In this document: piece after piece, positions 8,647 through 17,175 of the stretch
Layout: each line of letters begins with the position of its first letter
Numbering within the stretch: position 1 is the stretch's first letter
Assembly: GCA_023411115.1 (NCBI GenBank)
Contig: JAEYPF010000008.1
Location: 1-64,000 of the forward strand
Reading direction: 5' to 3'
DNA: 64,000 nt
Source of the DNA: Methanobacteriota archaeon
GTDB taxonomy: Archaea; Methanobacteriota; Methanobacteria; Methanobacteriales; Methanobacteriaceae
The notes under the pieces: model-generated
Database searches by the model: none
What the model saw: only the letters and a program-made list of their open reading frames with translations
Told to the model about the DNA's origin: nothing
Position numbers and translations under genes: made by a program

Positions 8647-9180
8647 ATGGCTGAAGGAAATAATGTATTATTAGGTATTTTAGCTATTATTTTAGGTATT
8701 TTAGTGATGGCTTTCCCATTATTTAGTGTATTTACAGCAAGTGTACTAGCCGGATTTGCTATAATGTTTTTAGGAATCTGGTTAATTGTACAGAGTTTCG
8801 GAATATGGGGAACAAGCAAAGGAGCAAGTATAGCTTACTTAATCCTCGGATTAATAGCATTCATCGGTGGAATTGGCCTATTCGGAAGCATACTTGCATT
8901 CAGTTTCCTAGCTAGTTTCTGGCTCTACTTTGTTGGTTTCTTCCTGGTAATTTCAGGTATAATGTCATTATTCACCAAAGAAGGAAATGCAGGCAAAGGA
9001 GTCGGAGGTATAGGAATCATATTAGGTATATTATACATAATATTAGGCGCATACGCCTGGAACCCATTCTACCTGGCAATGCTAATTGGAATATGGTTAA
9101 TAATTGACGGTATAGCCCTATTCTTTGTTAGTCCCTCTGGTTTAATGGGTATGGAAAAATCAGACGTTCCAAAAGAATAA
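8647..9180 (+). CDS. HdeD/DUF308-family membrane protein, copy 3
   Basis: Six-segment membrane protein, 177 residues from the ATG at 8647, which follows AAGGAGGCAAATAAC. An ATG at 8608 is in frame but would place the promoter leader inside the protein. It matches copy 1 nearly residue for residue in many stretches, including MAEGNN at the start and MGMEKSDVP at the end. Function unknown; membrane stress or acid response is the family guess. The flanking 13-bp inverted repeat is unusual. Confidence 0.88.
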   Translation: MAEGNNVLLGILAIILGILVMAFPLFSVFTASVLAGFAIMFLGIWLIVQSFGIWGTSKGASIAYLILGLIAFIGGIGLFGSILAFSFLASFWLYFVGFFLVISGIMSLFTKEGNAGKGVGGIGIILGILYIILGAYAWNPFYLAMLIGIWLIIDGIALFFVSPSGLMGMEKSDVPKE

Positions 9181-9191
9181 ATTTCAAACCA

Positions 9192-9204
9192 AACAAGCCC
9201 TTAT
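9192..9204 (+). repeat. Right arm of 13-bp inverted repeat around DUF308 copy 3
   Basis: AACAAGCCCTTAT begins 12 bases after the stop codon and is the exact reverse complement of 8612-8624. It also lies in the short leader of the next gene. Confidence 0.75.
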
Positions 9205-9227
9205 TTTTAAAATTTGGAGATTTAAGC

Positions 9228-9737
9228 ATGAACGAAAATAGAAATGTTTTTGTAGGAATTTTAGCTATAATCTTGGGTTTAATTGTTATTTTATTCCCTT
9301 TAATCAGTGTGTTTACCATTAACAAAATTGCAGGTATTGGAATTATATTTTTAGGAATATGGTTTTTAGCACAGAGCTTTAAGACAGGGAGCTTTGCTGC
9401 AGGAATCGCAGGAATATTACTTGCTATTTTATCTATAGCATTTGGAGTAGTCTTTATTGCAGATATAAAGGCATTAGAATTCTTTACATTTGTAGCACTT
9501 TATATTGTTGGATTTTTTATAGCGCTGGCAGGTATAACACCATTAATATCCGGTGAAGGGCTTAAAGCAAAAGCTATTGGAGCCCTAGGGGTTGTAATTG
9601 GTATTATTTTTGTAGTAGTAGGCTCTTATGTTGGCAATCCATTAGTATTAGCCGCAGTAATTGGCGCTTTCTTGATCATTGCAGGATTAATGGAAATTTT
9701 TGATTTATTTGGTAAAAGTAAAGACAACATTCAATAA
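9228..9737 (+). CDS. HdeD/DUF308-family membrane protein, copy 4
   Basis: Membrane protein of 169 residues, six hydrophobic segments, starting after GGAGATTTAAGC. It shares the DUF308 pattern (VGILAIILGLIVILFPL near the N-terminus) but is more distant from copies 1 and 3. It follows copy 3 by 47 bases and is probably cotranscribed with it. The charged loop at about 110-115 (SGEGLKAKA) matches the same loop in copies 1 and 3. Function unknown. Confidence 0.84.
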   Translation: MNENRNVFVGILAIILGLIVILFPLISVFTINKIAGIGIIFLGIWFLAQSFKTGSFAAGIAGILLAILSIAFGVVFIADIKALEFFTFVALYIVGFFIALAGITPLISGEGLKAKAIGALGVVIGIIFVVVGSYVGNPLVLAAVIGAFLIIAGLMEIFDLFGKSKDNIQ

Positions 9738-9837
9738 ACTGTTTAAAGAATCATCTTTTAATTTTTCATTTTTTTAATATTCCAGATACCTAATAAATTT
9801 AAATAATCATATACATTTCATTTAATTTCTTAAAATT

Positions 9838-9866
9838 GCACATTTAAAAGAAATAAATATTTATAT
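9838..9866 (+). promoter_or_regulatory. GYACATTTAAA motif and TATA box of the AI-2E-type permease
   Basis: GCACATTTAAAAG is followed by AAATAAATATTTATATC. The spacing between motif and TATA-like element is as at 8564-8591 and 17859-17886. Confidence 0.6.
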
Positions 9867-9908
9867 CTAATTTAAATATTTATTAAGCATTTAAAAGGAG
9901 TTAAAAAA

Positions 9909-10898
9909 ATGATGGATGATTATAAAATACCCCCGTTTCTCAGGCTAATTATTATCATAGCTGTTATCTTCGTAGCCATTATAGGATTGAAATTTACCGC
10001 TCCTATTTTAGGTCTAATAATACTTTCAATTTTTCTGAGTCTACTTTTCTATCCCTTTTTGAGGTGGTTAGAAAAAAGAGGCCTATCTTACAACCTATCA
10101 ATTTTAGTAACTTTAGTTGGGATATCTGCTCTATTTTTAGGAATATTAGCTCTTCTAGCAGTTTCATTAACTCAATTAGTAAAAGAACTTCCTAGTTTAA
10201 CTATAAACTATTCCAGTTTCCTTGCTGAATATGGAAATCAAATAATACAGTTCCTAGTCACCAATATACCTTTTGGAAATATAGCTGGACTCATTGCAGA
10301 TGGAATTTTTATGTTATTTGCAGTTATATTCCTTGTTTATGAGCTTCCTCAAATTAAAAAAAGGCTTGTTAATAGCTTGGGTGCTGATAATCCTACTTTA
10401 AAGAAAACTTTTGATCTTATTGGAACTTTTATCAAATATTTTATAATCAGAGTAAAAGTAAATTTTATTTACGGTATAGGTGTTGCAGGTATTCTTTTCC
10501 TCTTCGACATTAATTTTGCGGTACTTTGGGGATTATTGACATTTTTACTGGGTTTCATTCCATATTTAGGAATTATGATTGCAGCAATACCTCCTATATT
10601 AGTAACATGGTCTAAGTATGGAATACAAAGTGCCATAATAATGGCAATTTTATTTATCATTATTAACACCATTGTAGAAAGCTATATCTTCCCTAAACTA
10701 ACTGGAAAAGGGCTTCAAATGTCAGTCTATGTAGTATTTGCTGCTCTATTTGTATGGGGATGGATTTTAGGACCTGCAGGATTTTTCATTGGTATTCCTC
10801 TAACACTGATTATCATAAAATATCTGGATCACTTTGATGAAACCCGCTGGCTAGCTTCACTCATGACCAGTGGTGAGGAAACCCCTAAAAAGAAATAA
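9909..10898 (+). CDS. AI-2E family transporter (UPF0118 permease)
   Basis: Polytopic membrane protein of 329 residues with seven to eight hydrophobic segments in the AI-2 exporter family pattern: an N-terminal pair (FTAPILGLIILSIFLSLLFYP), a long hydrophilic region at about 85-150, and a conserved C-terminal GFIPYLG and ESYIFPKL region. The loop between segments is shorter than in E. coli TqsA. Members include autoinducer exporters and Na+/H+ antiporters, so the substrate is open. The start follows AAAAGGAG. Confidence 0.87.
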   Translation: MMDDYKIPPFLRLIIIIAVIFVAIIGLKFTAPILGLIILSIFLSLLFYPFLRWLEKRGLSYNLSILVTLVGISALFLGILALLAVSLTQLVKELPSLTINYSSFLAEYGNQIIQFLVTNIPFGNIAGLIADGIFMLFAVIFLVYELPQIKKRLVNSLGADNPTLKKTFDLIGTFIKYFIIRVKVNFIYGIGVAGILFLFDINFAVLWGLLTFLLGFIPYLGIMIAAIPPILVTWSKYGIQSAIIMAILFIIINTIVESYIFPKLTGKGLQMSVYVVFAALFVWGWILGPAGFFIGIPLTLIIIKYLDHFDETRWLASLMTSGEETPKKK

Positions 10899-10920
10899 AC
10901 AAATAAGAAATTAAAAATGT

Positions 10921-10965
10921 AAATGGTAAATGCACTGCCATTTTCCATATTTTTTCTTTTTATCT
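10921..10965 (+). terminator. Terminator after the AI-2E-type permease
   Basis: AAATGG pairs with CCATTT across 11 bases, followed by a T-rich tail (TTTTTTCTTTTT). Confidence 0.55.
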
Positions 10966-11087
10966 GCATTAAAGTAAAATTTCATTTAAAGCTTTAAAAT
11001 TTTTTTTTAACTGATAGAAAATATTATAAGCTTAAAATAGAAATATAGTCAAAATTTAGAATTAATGAAAATTAATCTATTGATAAT

Positions 11088-12836
11088 ATGGCAAACAAAA
11101 CAAATAATGATGTTTCTAATTGTGAATCAGAATTAAATAAAGATTCTAAAAAAATAAAACGGTTAGAGGCCGAATTAGAAGAGATTGAAAATAAATTTAG
11201 AGAAGCAGAATCAATTGCTAAGTTTGGTTGTTATGAATTAGATCCGGTAACTTTTAATCGAACATGGACTGAGGGACTTTTTAAAATTGTAGGCTATGAC
11301 CCAGAATGTGAAGAGCTAAAAGATTACCACGATAATAAGAAAATAATACACCCCGATGATTGGGATAATTTTTATAATGTTACCCAAACTGTAATTAAAA
11401 CTGGAAAAGATAATGAAATTGATGTCAGGGCAATAAGGCCAGACGGTTCTATACGTTTTATTCATGTAATAATAAAACCAAAAAAAGATGAAAATGGAAA
11501 AATTATAAGCATAAGAGGCACAGCCCAAGATATTACTGATTTTAAAAAGATTGAAAATGATCTCCAACAATCAGAAACATTTTATAAAACACTCTTCGAA
11601 AATACAGGAACTGCCAGCATTATTGTTGATGAAGATACCACCATATTAATGGCCAATACTCAGTTTGAAAAACTTTCAGGTTATTCTAAAGATGATATAG
11701 AAAGTAAGAAAAGCTGGAATGAGATGGTCTCAAAAGAAGACCTGGAAATGATGGAAAAATATCATTATATGCGTAGAAATGATATAGAATCTCTACCTGA
11801 AAATTATGAAGCTAAATTAATAGATAAAGAAGGCAATATTAAGATTATTTTAATTAATGTTGCCATGATTCCTGGAACAAAAAAGTGTATAGCATCGCTT
11901 ACTGATTTAACTGAACTTAAAAAGGTTGAAGAGTTACTTCAAACCATTTTAAAACGCTTTTATACTATTCTTTCCAATATGCGTGCAAGTGTTCTACTCG
12001 TAACAGAAGAAAACATAATTGAGTTTGCAAATCCATCATTTTGCGACTATTTCAATCTCAATGAATCACCAAAAAACCTGGTAGGGCTAAAAGCATCAGA
12101 AATGATCAAAAAAATTAAGAATGTTTATCAATATCCTGACGAGGAAATCAGACGTATTCAAGAAATAGTTAATCATTGGCAGCCTGTAATAGGCGAAGAA
12201 GTTCATATGCACGGTGGAAGGGCATGTTTGAGGGATTTTATTCCCATATTTGTTGGGGATAAACCTTATGGCAGATTATGGCTTCACCTTGATATTACAG
12301 AACGGAAAATGATAGAAAAACAACTGGCAGATAATGAAAGAAAATATCGATATATAGTCGAAAAATCTACTGCAGGAATGTTTATTTTAGATGAAAATGG
12401 CCTAATCAAATATTTAAATGAGCAAATGGCCCAAATAGTAGGTTATACCAAGGATGAAATGTTAAGAAAACACATCGAAAATTTTGTAGATGAAAAAGAA
12501 ATATTCTGTAGGTATAGAAAGCCGTTTGAAACTCATATAGAACGATATAACTGGTTTAAACTTTTAGATAAGGAAAAAAATGTATTTTGGTCAAATTTGA
12601 CAGTTTCGCCTATCTTTAACTCTAAAAATGAATATAATGGGCTGCTTGGAATTGTTACAGATATTAATATACAAAAAGGGTTAGAAGAAGCATTTTTAGA
12701 AAGAGAAGAAATATTTACCGATATTATTTACGACATGATGAAAATGCTCAACAATATTGCAAAGGACAATAATAAATCTGAATTCAATGAAAATGGATTA
12801 TCATTTACCATGGACGGCCCTCCCCAAAATAATTAG
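11088..12836 (+). CDS. Multi-PAS sensor protein without output domain
   Basis: Soluble 582-residue protein with an N-terminal coiled coil (about 10-45) and four tandem PAS domains (about 45-155, 160-285, 290-410, 415-545). Three are followed by PAC-type ends such as GTAQDITDFKKIE and ASLTDLTELKKVE. There is no membrane segment and no histidine kinase, GGDEF or HTH domain; the C-terminus is a short charged tail. It probably senses a ligand or redox state and signals by protein contact. The response regulator at 59813-60247 is a conceivable, distant partner. No ribosome binding site is visible. Confidence 0.82.
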   Translation: MANKTNNDVSNCESELNKDSKKIKRLEAELEEIENKFREAESIAKFGCYELDPVTFNRTWTEGLFKIVGYDPECEELKDYHDNKKIIHPDDWDNFYNVTQTVIKTGKDNEIDVRAIRPDGSIRFIHVIIKPKKDENGKIISIRGTAQDITDFKKIENDLQQSETFYKTLFENTGTASIIVDEDTTILMANTQFEKLSGYSKDDIESKKSWNEMVSKEDLEMMEKYHYMRRNDIESLPENYEAKLIDKEGNIKIILINVAMIPGTKKCIASLTDLTELKKVEELLQTILKRFYTILSNMRASVLLVTEENIIEFANPSFCDYFNLNESPKNLVGLKASEMIKKIKNVYQYPDEEIRRIQEIVNHWQPVIGEEVHMHGGRACLRDFIPIFVGDKPYGRLWLHLDITERKMIEKQLADNERKYRYIVEKSTAGMFILDENGLIKYLNEQMAQIVGYTKDEMLRKHIENFVDEKEIFCRYRKPFETHIERYNWFKLLDKEKNVFWSNLTVSPIFNSKNEYNGLLGIVTDINIQKGLEEAFLEREEIFTDIIYDMMKMLNNIAKDNNKSEFNENGLSFTMDGPPQNN

Positions 12837-12882
12837 TTTTATATATTATACTACATAAATGTATGATAAAAGAGGATATTTT

Positions 12883-14010
12883 ATGAAAAATTCTTTAAAT
12901 ATTAATACTGACCCATATTTTATAAACTTTATAAAAGGAAGAAAACTCTCCAAATCATCGGAAATTGTGTACATTGGAAGACTAAGATCTTTTTGCGAAT
13001 TTCTAGGTAAAAATCCCTCTGAATTAATTAAAGAAGCTCAAAAAGAGGGAGGACTCAAAACAGATGAATATTTCCATGAGTACATTGAAAACCTGAAAAA
13101 ACGTGGAAAATCATCCAATACTATTATTAACCGAGTAGATACAGTTAAAGCATTTTATAATGAATATAATATTGATATAACTAATATTAATCATATAATA
13201 TCTCCAGAAACAGATAAATTAATTCATAATCAGATTATATCTCAAGATCAGATTAAAGAAGCCCTTGAATTAAGCAGTTTAAGGGATAAAGCTATTATTT
13301 TGCTTCACCTATCTTCAGGCATGGAAGCCACTGAATTAAGGTATTTAACTTATGGAGATTTTATTAATTCTATTGAAGAGTACATAGACTTAAATTCTGA
13401 AGATAAGTTTAACGTAAATGAAATAGCAAATAAACTTTCTAAAATTGATACAGTTGTTGGAACCTGGAAAATAGAAAAAAATAGAATTAGAAAACCTTAC
13501 GTAACTTTTAACAGTCCAGAATCAACTAAAGCCATTTTAAGCTATTTAATAGATAGAGAAAGGAAAAATAAGCCCATTAAATCATTAAAAGATCCACTTT
13601 TTGTTAATTCCCAAAATCGGGCTCTGAATGTTTCTGCTCATGGATCTATTTTTAAACGCGTGAATGATAGATCTAACTTCGGGTATTTGACCAAAAAAAG
13701 GAGATTTTTTTCTTCAACAATGCTTCGAAAATATTTTAAAACCAAATTAAATGAATCTGAAGTAGATGAAACAGTAATAAATGCTTTTTTAGGCCAAAAA
13801 TTGAATATCGATCATTATTCTGATGCTAAAATTAAGTTTCTTAAAGATAAATATAGTGATGCATTAATGAATTTATCAATAGAAAAGACAGATATAGAAA
13901 CTGTAACCAGTGAAGAATATAAAAATCTTATTAAAAAACTTAATGAGAAAGATAAAGAATTAGAAGAAATAAAAAAACATTTAAACCATATAAAACAAAT
14001 CATTGAGTAA
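12883..14010 (+). CDS. Tyrosine-recombinase-like protein, catalytic residues altered
   Basis: Resembles XerC/D-type integrases: an N-terminal SAM-like core-binding domain (about 10-110) and a C-terminal catalytic-fold domain (about 130-330), then a coiled-coil tail (about 335-375). The first catalytic Arg, normally in GLRxSEL, is Glu in SGMEATELR. The HxxR box reads TMLR, with Arg kept and His lost. A Tyr in DHYSDAK is placed as the nucleophile. It may bind DNA without recombining it. An in-frame ATG at 12859 lacks a ribosome binding site; 12883 follows AGAGGATATTTT. No attachment site or phage gene is seen nearby. Confidence 0.75.
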   Translation: MKNSLNINTDPYFINFIKGRKLSKSSEIVYIGRLRSFCEFLGKNPSELIKEAQKEGGLKTDEYFHEYIENLKKRGKSSNTIINRVDTVKAFYNEYNIDITNINHIISPETDKLIHNQIISQDQIKEALELSSLRDKAIILLHLSSGMEATELRYLTYGDFINSIEEYIDLNSEDKFNVNEIANKLSKIDTVVGTWKIEKNRIRKPYVTFNSPESTKAILSYLIDRERKNKPIKSLKDPLFVNSQNRALNVSAHGSIFKRVNDRSNFGYLTKKRRFFSSTMLRKYFKTKLNESEVDETVINAFLGQKLNIDHYSDAKIKFLKDKYSDALMNLSIEKTDIETVTSEEYKNLIKKLNEKDKELEEIKKHLNHIKQIIE

Positions 14011-14048
14011 GAATTAATTTCATTGGCTTTATTTGAAAAAAAGAAGAA

Positions 14049-14588
14049 TCATTTAGATGATTCTTTTTCGTTCTCTAAATCTGTTAATCTATTTTCAATG
14101 TTTTCAAATTTCTTATTAGAGTGTCCTCTGTATTCATTGAAACGTCTTTCTAGGTCGTTTATATCCATGGATACTTTGCTGTATTTCTTTTCAAGCCCAC
14201 TTACATCGGATTTTGTGGCTAATTCCCAGTCTTTAATAAGCCTATCACTTTGATCATTTAAGAATTCATCAATTCGTCCAGAAAAGGCATCTGTACTTAT
14301 GGGTACCTCTTTAACTTTTCCTTTTAATCCGTCTCCCATTTTATATACAGTTTCACTTATTCCGGATCTTTTAGTATTTCCCTCAACAGTACTGCTGGTG
14401 TATTGTTGGGTACTCTCAGAAACGCGGTTGCCCATATCTGTAACTTCTTTCCCCATGTTAGAGACACTTGACTTAAATGTATCAAATCCTGCATTACCTG
14501 TTCTATTCATTTCCTTCATGTAAAAGTAGAATAGTACAATTATGGCACCTGCTAAAACTATTATTGCAAATATTTCCAGAGCGGTCAT
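14049..14588 (-). CDS. Membrane-anchored coiled-coil protein
   Basis: No family recognised. One N-terminal membrane segment (about residues 3-24, LEIFAIIVLAGAIIVLFYFY) is followed by a hydrophilic region of about 90 residues and a long C-terminal helix (about 120-178) with heptad-like Leu/Ile spacing. The topology suggests a membrane-tethered rod facing the cytoplasm. It follows the similarly built 14609-15034 gene by about 20 bases on the same strand, so the two are probably one operon. The start follows GAGGAGGATAAATT. Confidence 0.68.
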   Translation of the reverse strand: MTALEIFAIIVLAGAIIVLFYFYMKEMNRTGNAGFDTFKSSVSNMGKEVTDMGNRVSESTQQYTSSTVEGNTKRSGISETVYKMGDGLKGKVKEVPISTDAFSGRIDEFLNDQSDRLIKDWELATKSDVSGLEKKYSKVSMDINDLERRFNEYRGHSNKKFENIENRLTDLENEKESSK

Positions 14589-14608
14589 AATTTATCCTCC
14601 TCAGGTCT

Positions 14609-15034
14609 TTATAATTTTTTATCAAGATCATTTTCTTTCTTTTCAAGGTCTTTCATTAATTTTTGGAGTTTTCCATATTCTGCTTTAGCTTCCAGGAGTG
14701 CTACCCTTTCGCTTATTTCACTGTGAAGGTATCCTACCTTGTGCATGATGTCAGAAGTGCCCTGTCTTATCTCAGCAAGCTTTTCTTGCTGATCTTTAGG
14801 TAATGGAATTACATTCTCCATTAAACGTTTGGTTTCAAGATCTTTCTCTACTAGGGCAATTTTTTTAAGCTCTACCTGTCTTTCGACAAGGGCTACATTA
14901 TTTTGAGCTTGCCTAACTTTTCTCCATTCGCTAATTACAACTATAATAACAACTGCTGCAATTACCGAAACAATTATGGGGCCAAAATACTGGTTAATCA
15001 CGGTTATGTCAAACGCCATATTTTTCACGTTCAC
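14609..15034 (-). CDS. Membrane-anchored coiled-coil protein
   Basis: No family recognised. The N-terminal segment (about 14-34, FGPIIVSVIAAVVIIVVIS) crosses the membrane. Residues 40-141 are almost all charged or helical, with a predicted coiled coil that ends EKKENDLDKKL. The start could be GTG at 15034 or ATG at 15019; neither has a strong ribosome binding site. It is the upstream partner of the 14049-14588 gene. Confidence 0.65.
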   Translation of the reverse strand: MNVKNMAFDITVINQYFGPIIVSVIAAVVIIVVISEWRKVRQAQNNVALVERQVELKKIALVEKDLETKRLMENVIPLPKDQQEKLAEIRQGTSDIMHKVGYLHSEISERVALLEAKAEYGKLQKLMKDLEKKENDLDKKL

Positions 15035-15098
15035 TTATTTTTTTTACAAATTTACCTAAAATGGATATTAATAATCAGTAAATCATAGCTGGAAATAT

Positions 15099-15326
15099 CT
15101 ACATCTCATTTAGGAGTATTTTATCCCCAATTTGTTTAATCATGGCATAGGGAATTACATTTTCCTCTTTGGAGAAACCTAAACTTTCAGAAATACTCCC
15201 ACTTCCCAAAACAATTGCTTCAATTTCATTAGTTTCCCAATTCACTTCGACGTCTTTTACTTTACCAGCTATCATCCCAGAGCTGTCTACTACTTCTTTT
15301 CCAATAATTTGTTCGGCTATTCTCAT
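15099..15326 (-). CDS. Stand-alone PRC-barrel domain protein
   Basis: A single PRC-barrel of 75 residues: GKEVVDSSGMIAGKVKDVEV, then NEIEAIVLGSGSISESLG and a C-terminal IPYAMIKQIGDKILL. PRC-barrels are small beta-barrels found in RimM and photosynthetic reaction centre H-chains, usually mediating protein contacts. It is closely similar to the C-terminal domain of the next gene upstream (15520-16818), differing at a minority of positions. The start follows GGTGATAAA. No enzymatic role is implied. Confidence 0.85.
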   Translation of the reverse strand: MRIAEQIIGKEVVDSSGMIAGKVKDVEVNWETNEIEAIVLGSGSISESLGFSKEENVIPYAMIKQIGDKILLNEM

Positions 15327-15481
15327 TTTATCACCACTAATTCTCCATAATTATTTTGGGTATTTAATCCACATTAATGAGTCTCAATAATTAGTTATAA
15401 TAAAATTATGGTTCCTTACAATTTAGTACGCATTTTCCACTTTTTAAAATTCTTTTTCTAATTTAATATTTGATTAATGCG

Positions 15482-15508
15482 GTATATATTTTTAACTGTA
15501 CATTTAAA
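15482..15508 (-). promoter_or_regulatory. ATTTAAATGTAC motif beside a TATA-like element
   Basis: Read on the minus strand, ATTTAAATGTAC precedes TTAAAAATATATA, upstream of the PRC-barrel gene. The plus-strand form GTACATTTAAA at 15498-15508 is the motif also seen at 8564, 9838, 17232 and 17859. Confidence 0.4.
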
Positions 15509-15519
15509 TTGGATAATTT

Positions 15520-16818
15520 TTAAATATCCCTAATTTTCTTTTCAAGATAGCTATAATAATCACTGATATCCTCATTGTCCCTATTACTTTTTTTAATAAG
15601 TACTTTATCCCCTATTTCATCAACTTCATCATAAGGAATAATTACTTCATCTCTGGATAAACCTAAACTTTCAGAAATACTACCTTTACCTAAAATAATT
15701 GCTTCAATTTCGTTATTATCAAGATTTACTTCAACGTCTTTTACCTTACCAACTACCATTCCAGAACTGTCTAAAACTTCTTTTCCAACTATTTGTTGGG
15801 CTACCTTTCTTTTATTAACATTAAATGTAGTCTTTTTTTTAAATCCTGAAAAATTAACTTTTTCATCCATCTTTGACATATCTTCAGAAATATTTTCAGC
15901 AGAAATCTTATTATCACCTGTTCCAGACATGAAATCTTCTTCAGATGCTATTTCCTCTAAATTACTGTTTTCATCCTGAACTACAACCGCTGTTCCAGTT
16001 GCAGTTACAATTAATGCGCTGCCCTGTAAGCCGCCCATGGAGACATAGCCAATTATAACATCTATAACATTATTTGCTCCGAGTGATTTAGCATTATCGA
16101 GCATTCTAGATATTGCCATCGTCCTGGCTTCGCCTAAATTCATGTCCCCCAGTAAAGTAGGTTCAATGATATTTGTAAGCATAGCAAGCTTCCCTTCAGA
16201 TTCTTTTTCTTTTGCAATGCCTATTCCAGTAGCTAAACCTATATACTTTTTAATTTCACCTTTTTGTTCAGGAGAAACGGATAATAAAGGCGTTTCTAAT
16301 TCATCAAGAAAATCGTCGAAAACTGACAGTTCAGTAATTATTTCCTCTTTTTCTTCTACTTTAGAAGGCCTTCTCAAGATTTTAGAAGGAATGTAAACCA
16401 GAAGCCCTATGAACTTTTTGAATGCACCTACAGAAGTTACGAGAAGAATATAGTTAATCAATGTTGGGAACGCGGCTTGAAGCGTGAGTATTATGGCAAT
16501 TATAGTGATTAAACTGAGTCTAACTGGTTCTTTTGGGAAAATATAACCTGGACCGAACCATCCATAACCATTGATCAAAAGAAATGTTAAGAGAGCGCTG
16601 ATAGCACCTGTACTTTTCCCATACTTTTTACGAGCTATTACAGTTTCAATAAATCCTGCCAGTAATGGGGACACTATGTACATGATGTTAAATCCAAAAA
16701 TAACCAGATTCCATGCTATACAAATAATAGCGGAACCAAAACCCAGTATAGTTCCCACTAATATTGCAATCAATGCCCATCGTTTTTCTATAAGAAACTT
16801 TTTCACAGAAACAACCAT
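15520..16818 (-). CDS. Membrane protein with YbjQ-like and PRC-barrel domains
   Basis: A three-part fusion. Residues 14-136 hold about five membrane segments. Residues about 190-280 match the YbjQ/DUF74 fold (MLDNAKSLGANNVIDV, then VTATGTAVVV). Residues about 337-410 are a PRC-barrel, joined by an acidic linker. YbjQ-family proteins are putative metal-binding pentamers. Stand-alone versions of both soluble domains flank this gene on the same strand (16849-17175 and 15099-15326), which implies that the three act together at the membrane. The start follows GAGGTAATATA. Confidence 0.82.
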   Translation of the reverse strand: MVVSVKKFLIEKRWALIAILVGTILGFGSAIICIAWNLVIFGFNIMYIVSPLLAGFIETVIARKKYGKSTGAISALLTFLLINGYGWFGPGYIFPKEPVRLSLITIIAIILTLQAAFPTLINYILLVTSVGAFKKFIGLLVYIPSKILRRPSKVEEKEEIITELSVFDDFLDELETPLLSVSPEQKGEIKKYIGLATGIGIAKEKESEGKLAMLTNIIEPTLLGDMNLGEARTMAISRMLDNAKSLGANNVIDVIIGYVSMGGLQGSALIVTATGTAVVVQDENSNLEEIASEEDFMSGTGDNKISAENISEDMSKMDEKVNFSGFKKKTTFNVNKRKVAQQIVGKEVLDSSGMVVGKVKDVEVNLDNNEIEAIILGKGSISESLGLSRDEVIIPYDEVDEIGDKVLIKKSNRDNEDISDYYSYLEKKIRDI

Positions 16819-16848
16819 TATATTACCTCTAAATTAGATACAAATTAA

Positions 16849-17175
16849 TTATTCCTGGTAAGTAACAGCAGTTCCAAAAACGGTAACCATTATAGTATTT
16901 CCCATGGTACCCCCCAAGTTTTGATAGGCTACACGAGTTCCTATAATTGCATTGGCACCTTTTTTCTCTGCTTTCTCTTTCATACTTTCAATAGCTAATT
17001 GTCTGGCACTTGTAAGCTCTTCTTCATATTTAGAGGTTCTTCCACCTACTACGTCTCTTACTCCTGAGAACATATCTTTATACATATTTGCTCCCAAGAG
17101 AGAGTCTCCAGTTACTAAACCATGATATTCATCTATTTTTTTTCCTTCAATAGTTTGTGTAGTCACTATCAGCAT
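16849..17175 (-). CDS. YbjQ family (DUF74) protein
   Basis: Stand-alone 108-residue YbjQ-like protein. The family pattern is clear: VTTQTIEGKKIDEYHGLVTG at the start, ARQLAIESMKEKAEKKGANA in the middle and MVTVFGTAV at the end. Members form beta-rich pentamers annotated as heavy-metal binding, without a proven function. It lies upstream of the fusion gene with a 30-base gap and is probably in the same operon. Its leader is nearly identical to that of DUF308 copy 1. Confidence 0.88.
   Translation of the reverse strand: MLIVTTQTIEGKKIDEYHGLVTGDSLLGANMYKDMFSGVRDVVGGRTSKYEEELTSARQLAIESMKEKAEKKGANAIIGTRVAYQNLGGTMGNTIMVTVFGTAVTYQE

Noticed and set aside
8612..9204. DUF308 copy 3 with its inverted repeats as an insertion sequence
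   Set aside because: The gene is not a transposase, no target-site duplication is visible, and the arms match transcript-leader positions.
12883..14010. A prophage or integrated element around the recombinase-like gene
   Set aside because: No phage, plasmid or tRNA attachment features nearby; catalytic residues are altered and neighbours look like ordinary chromosomal genes.
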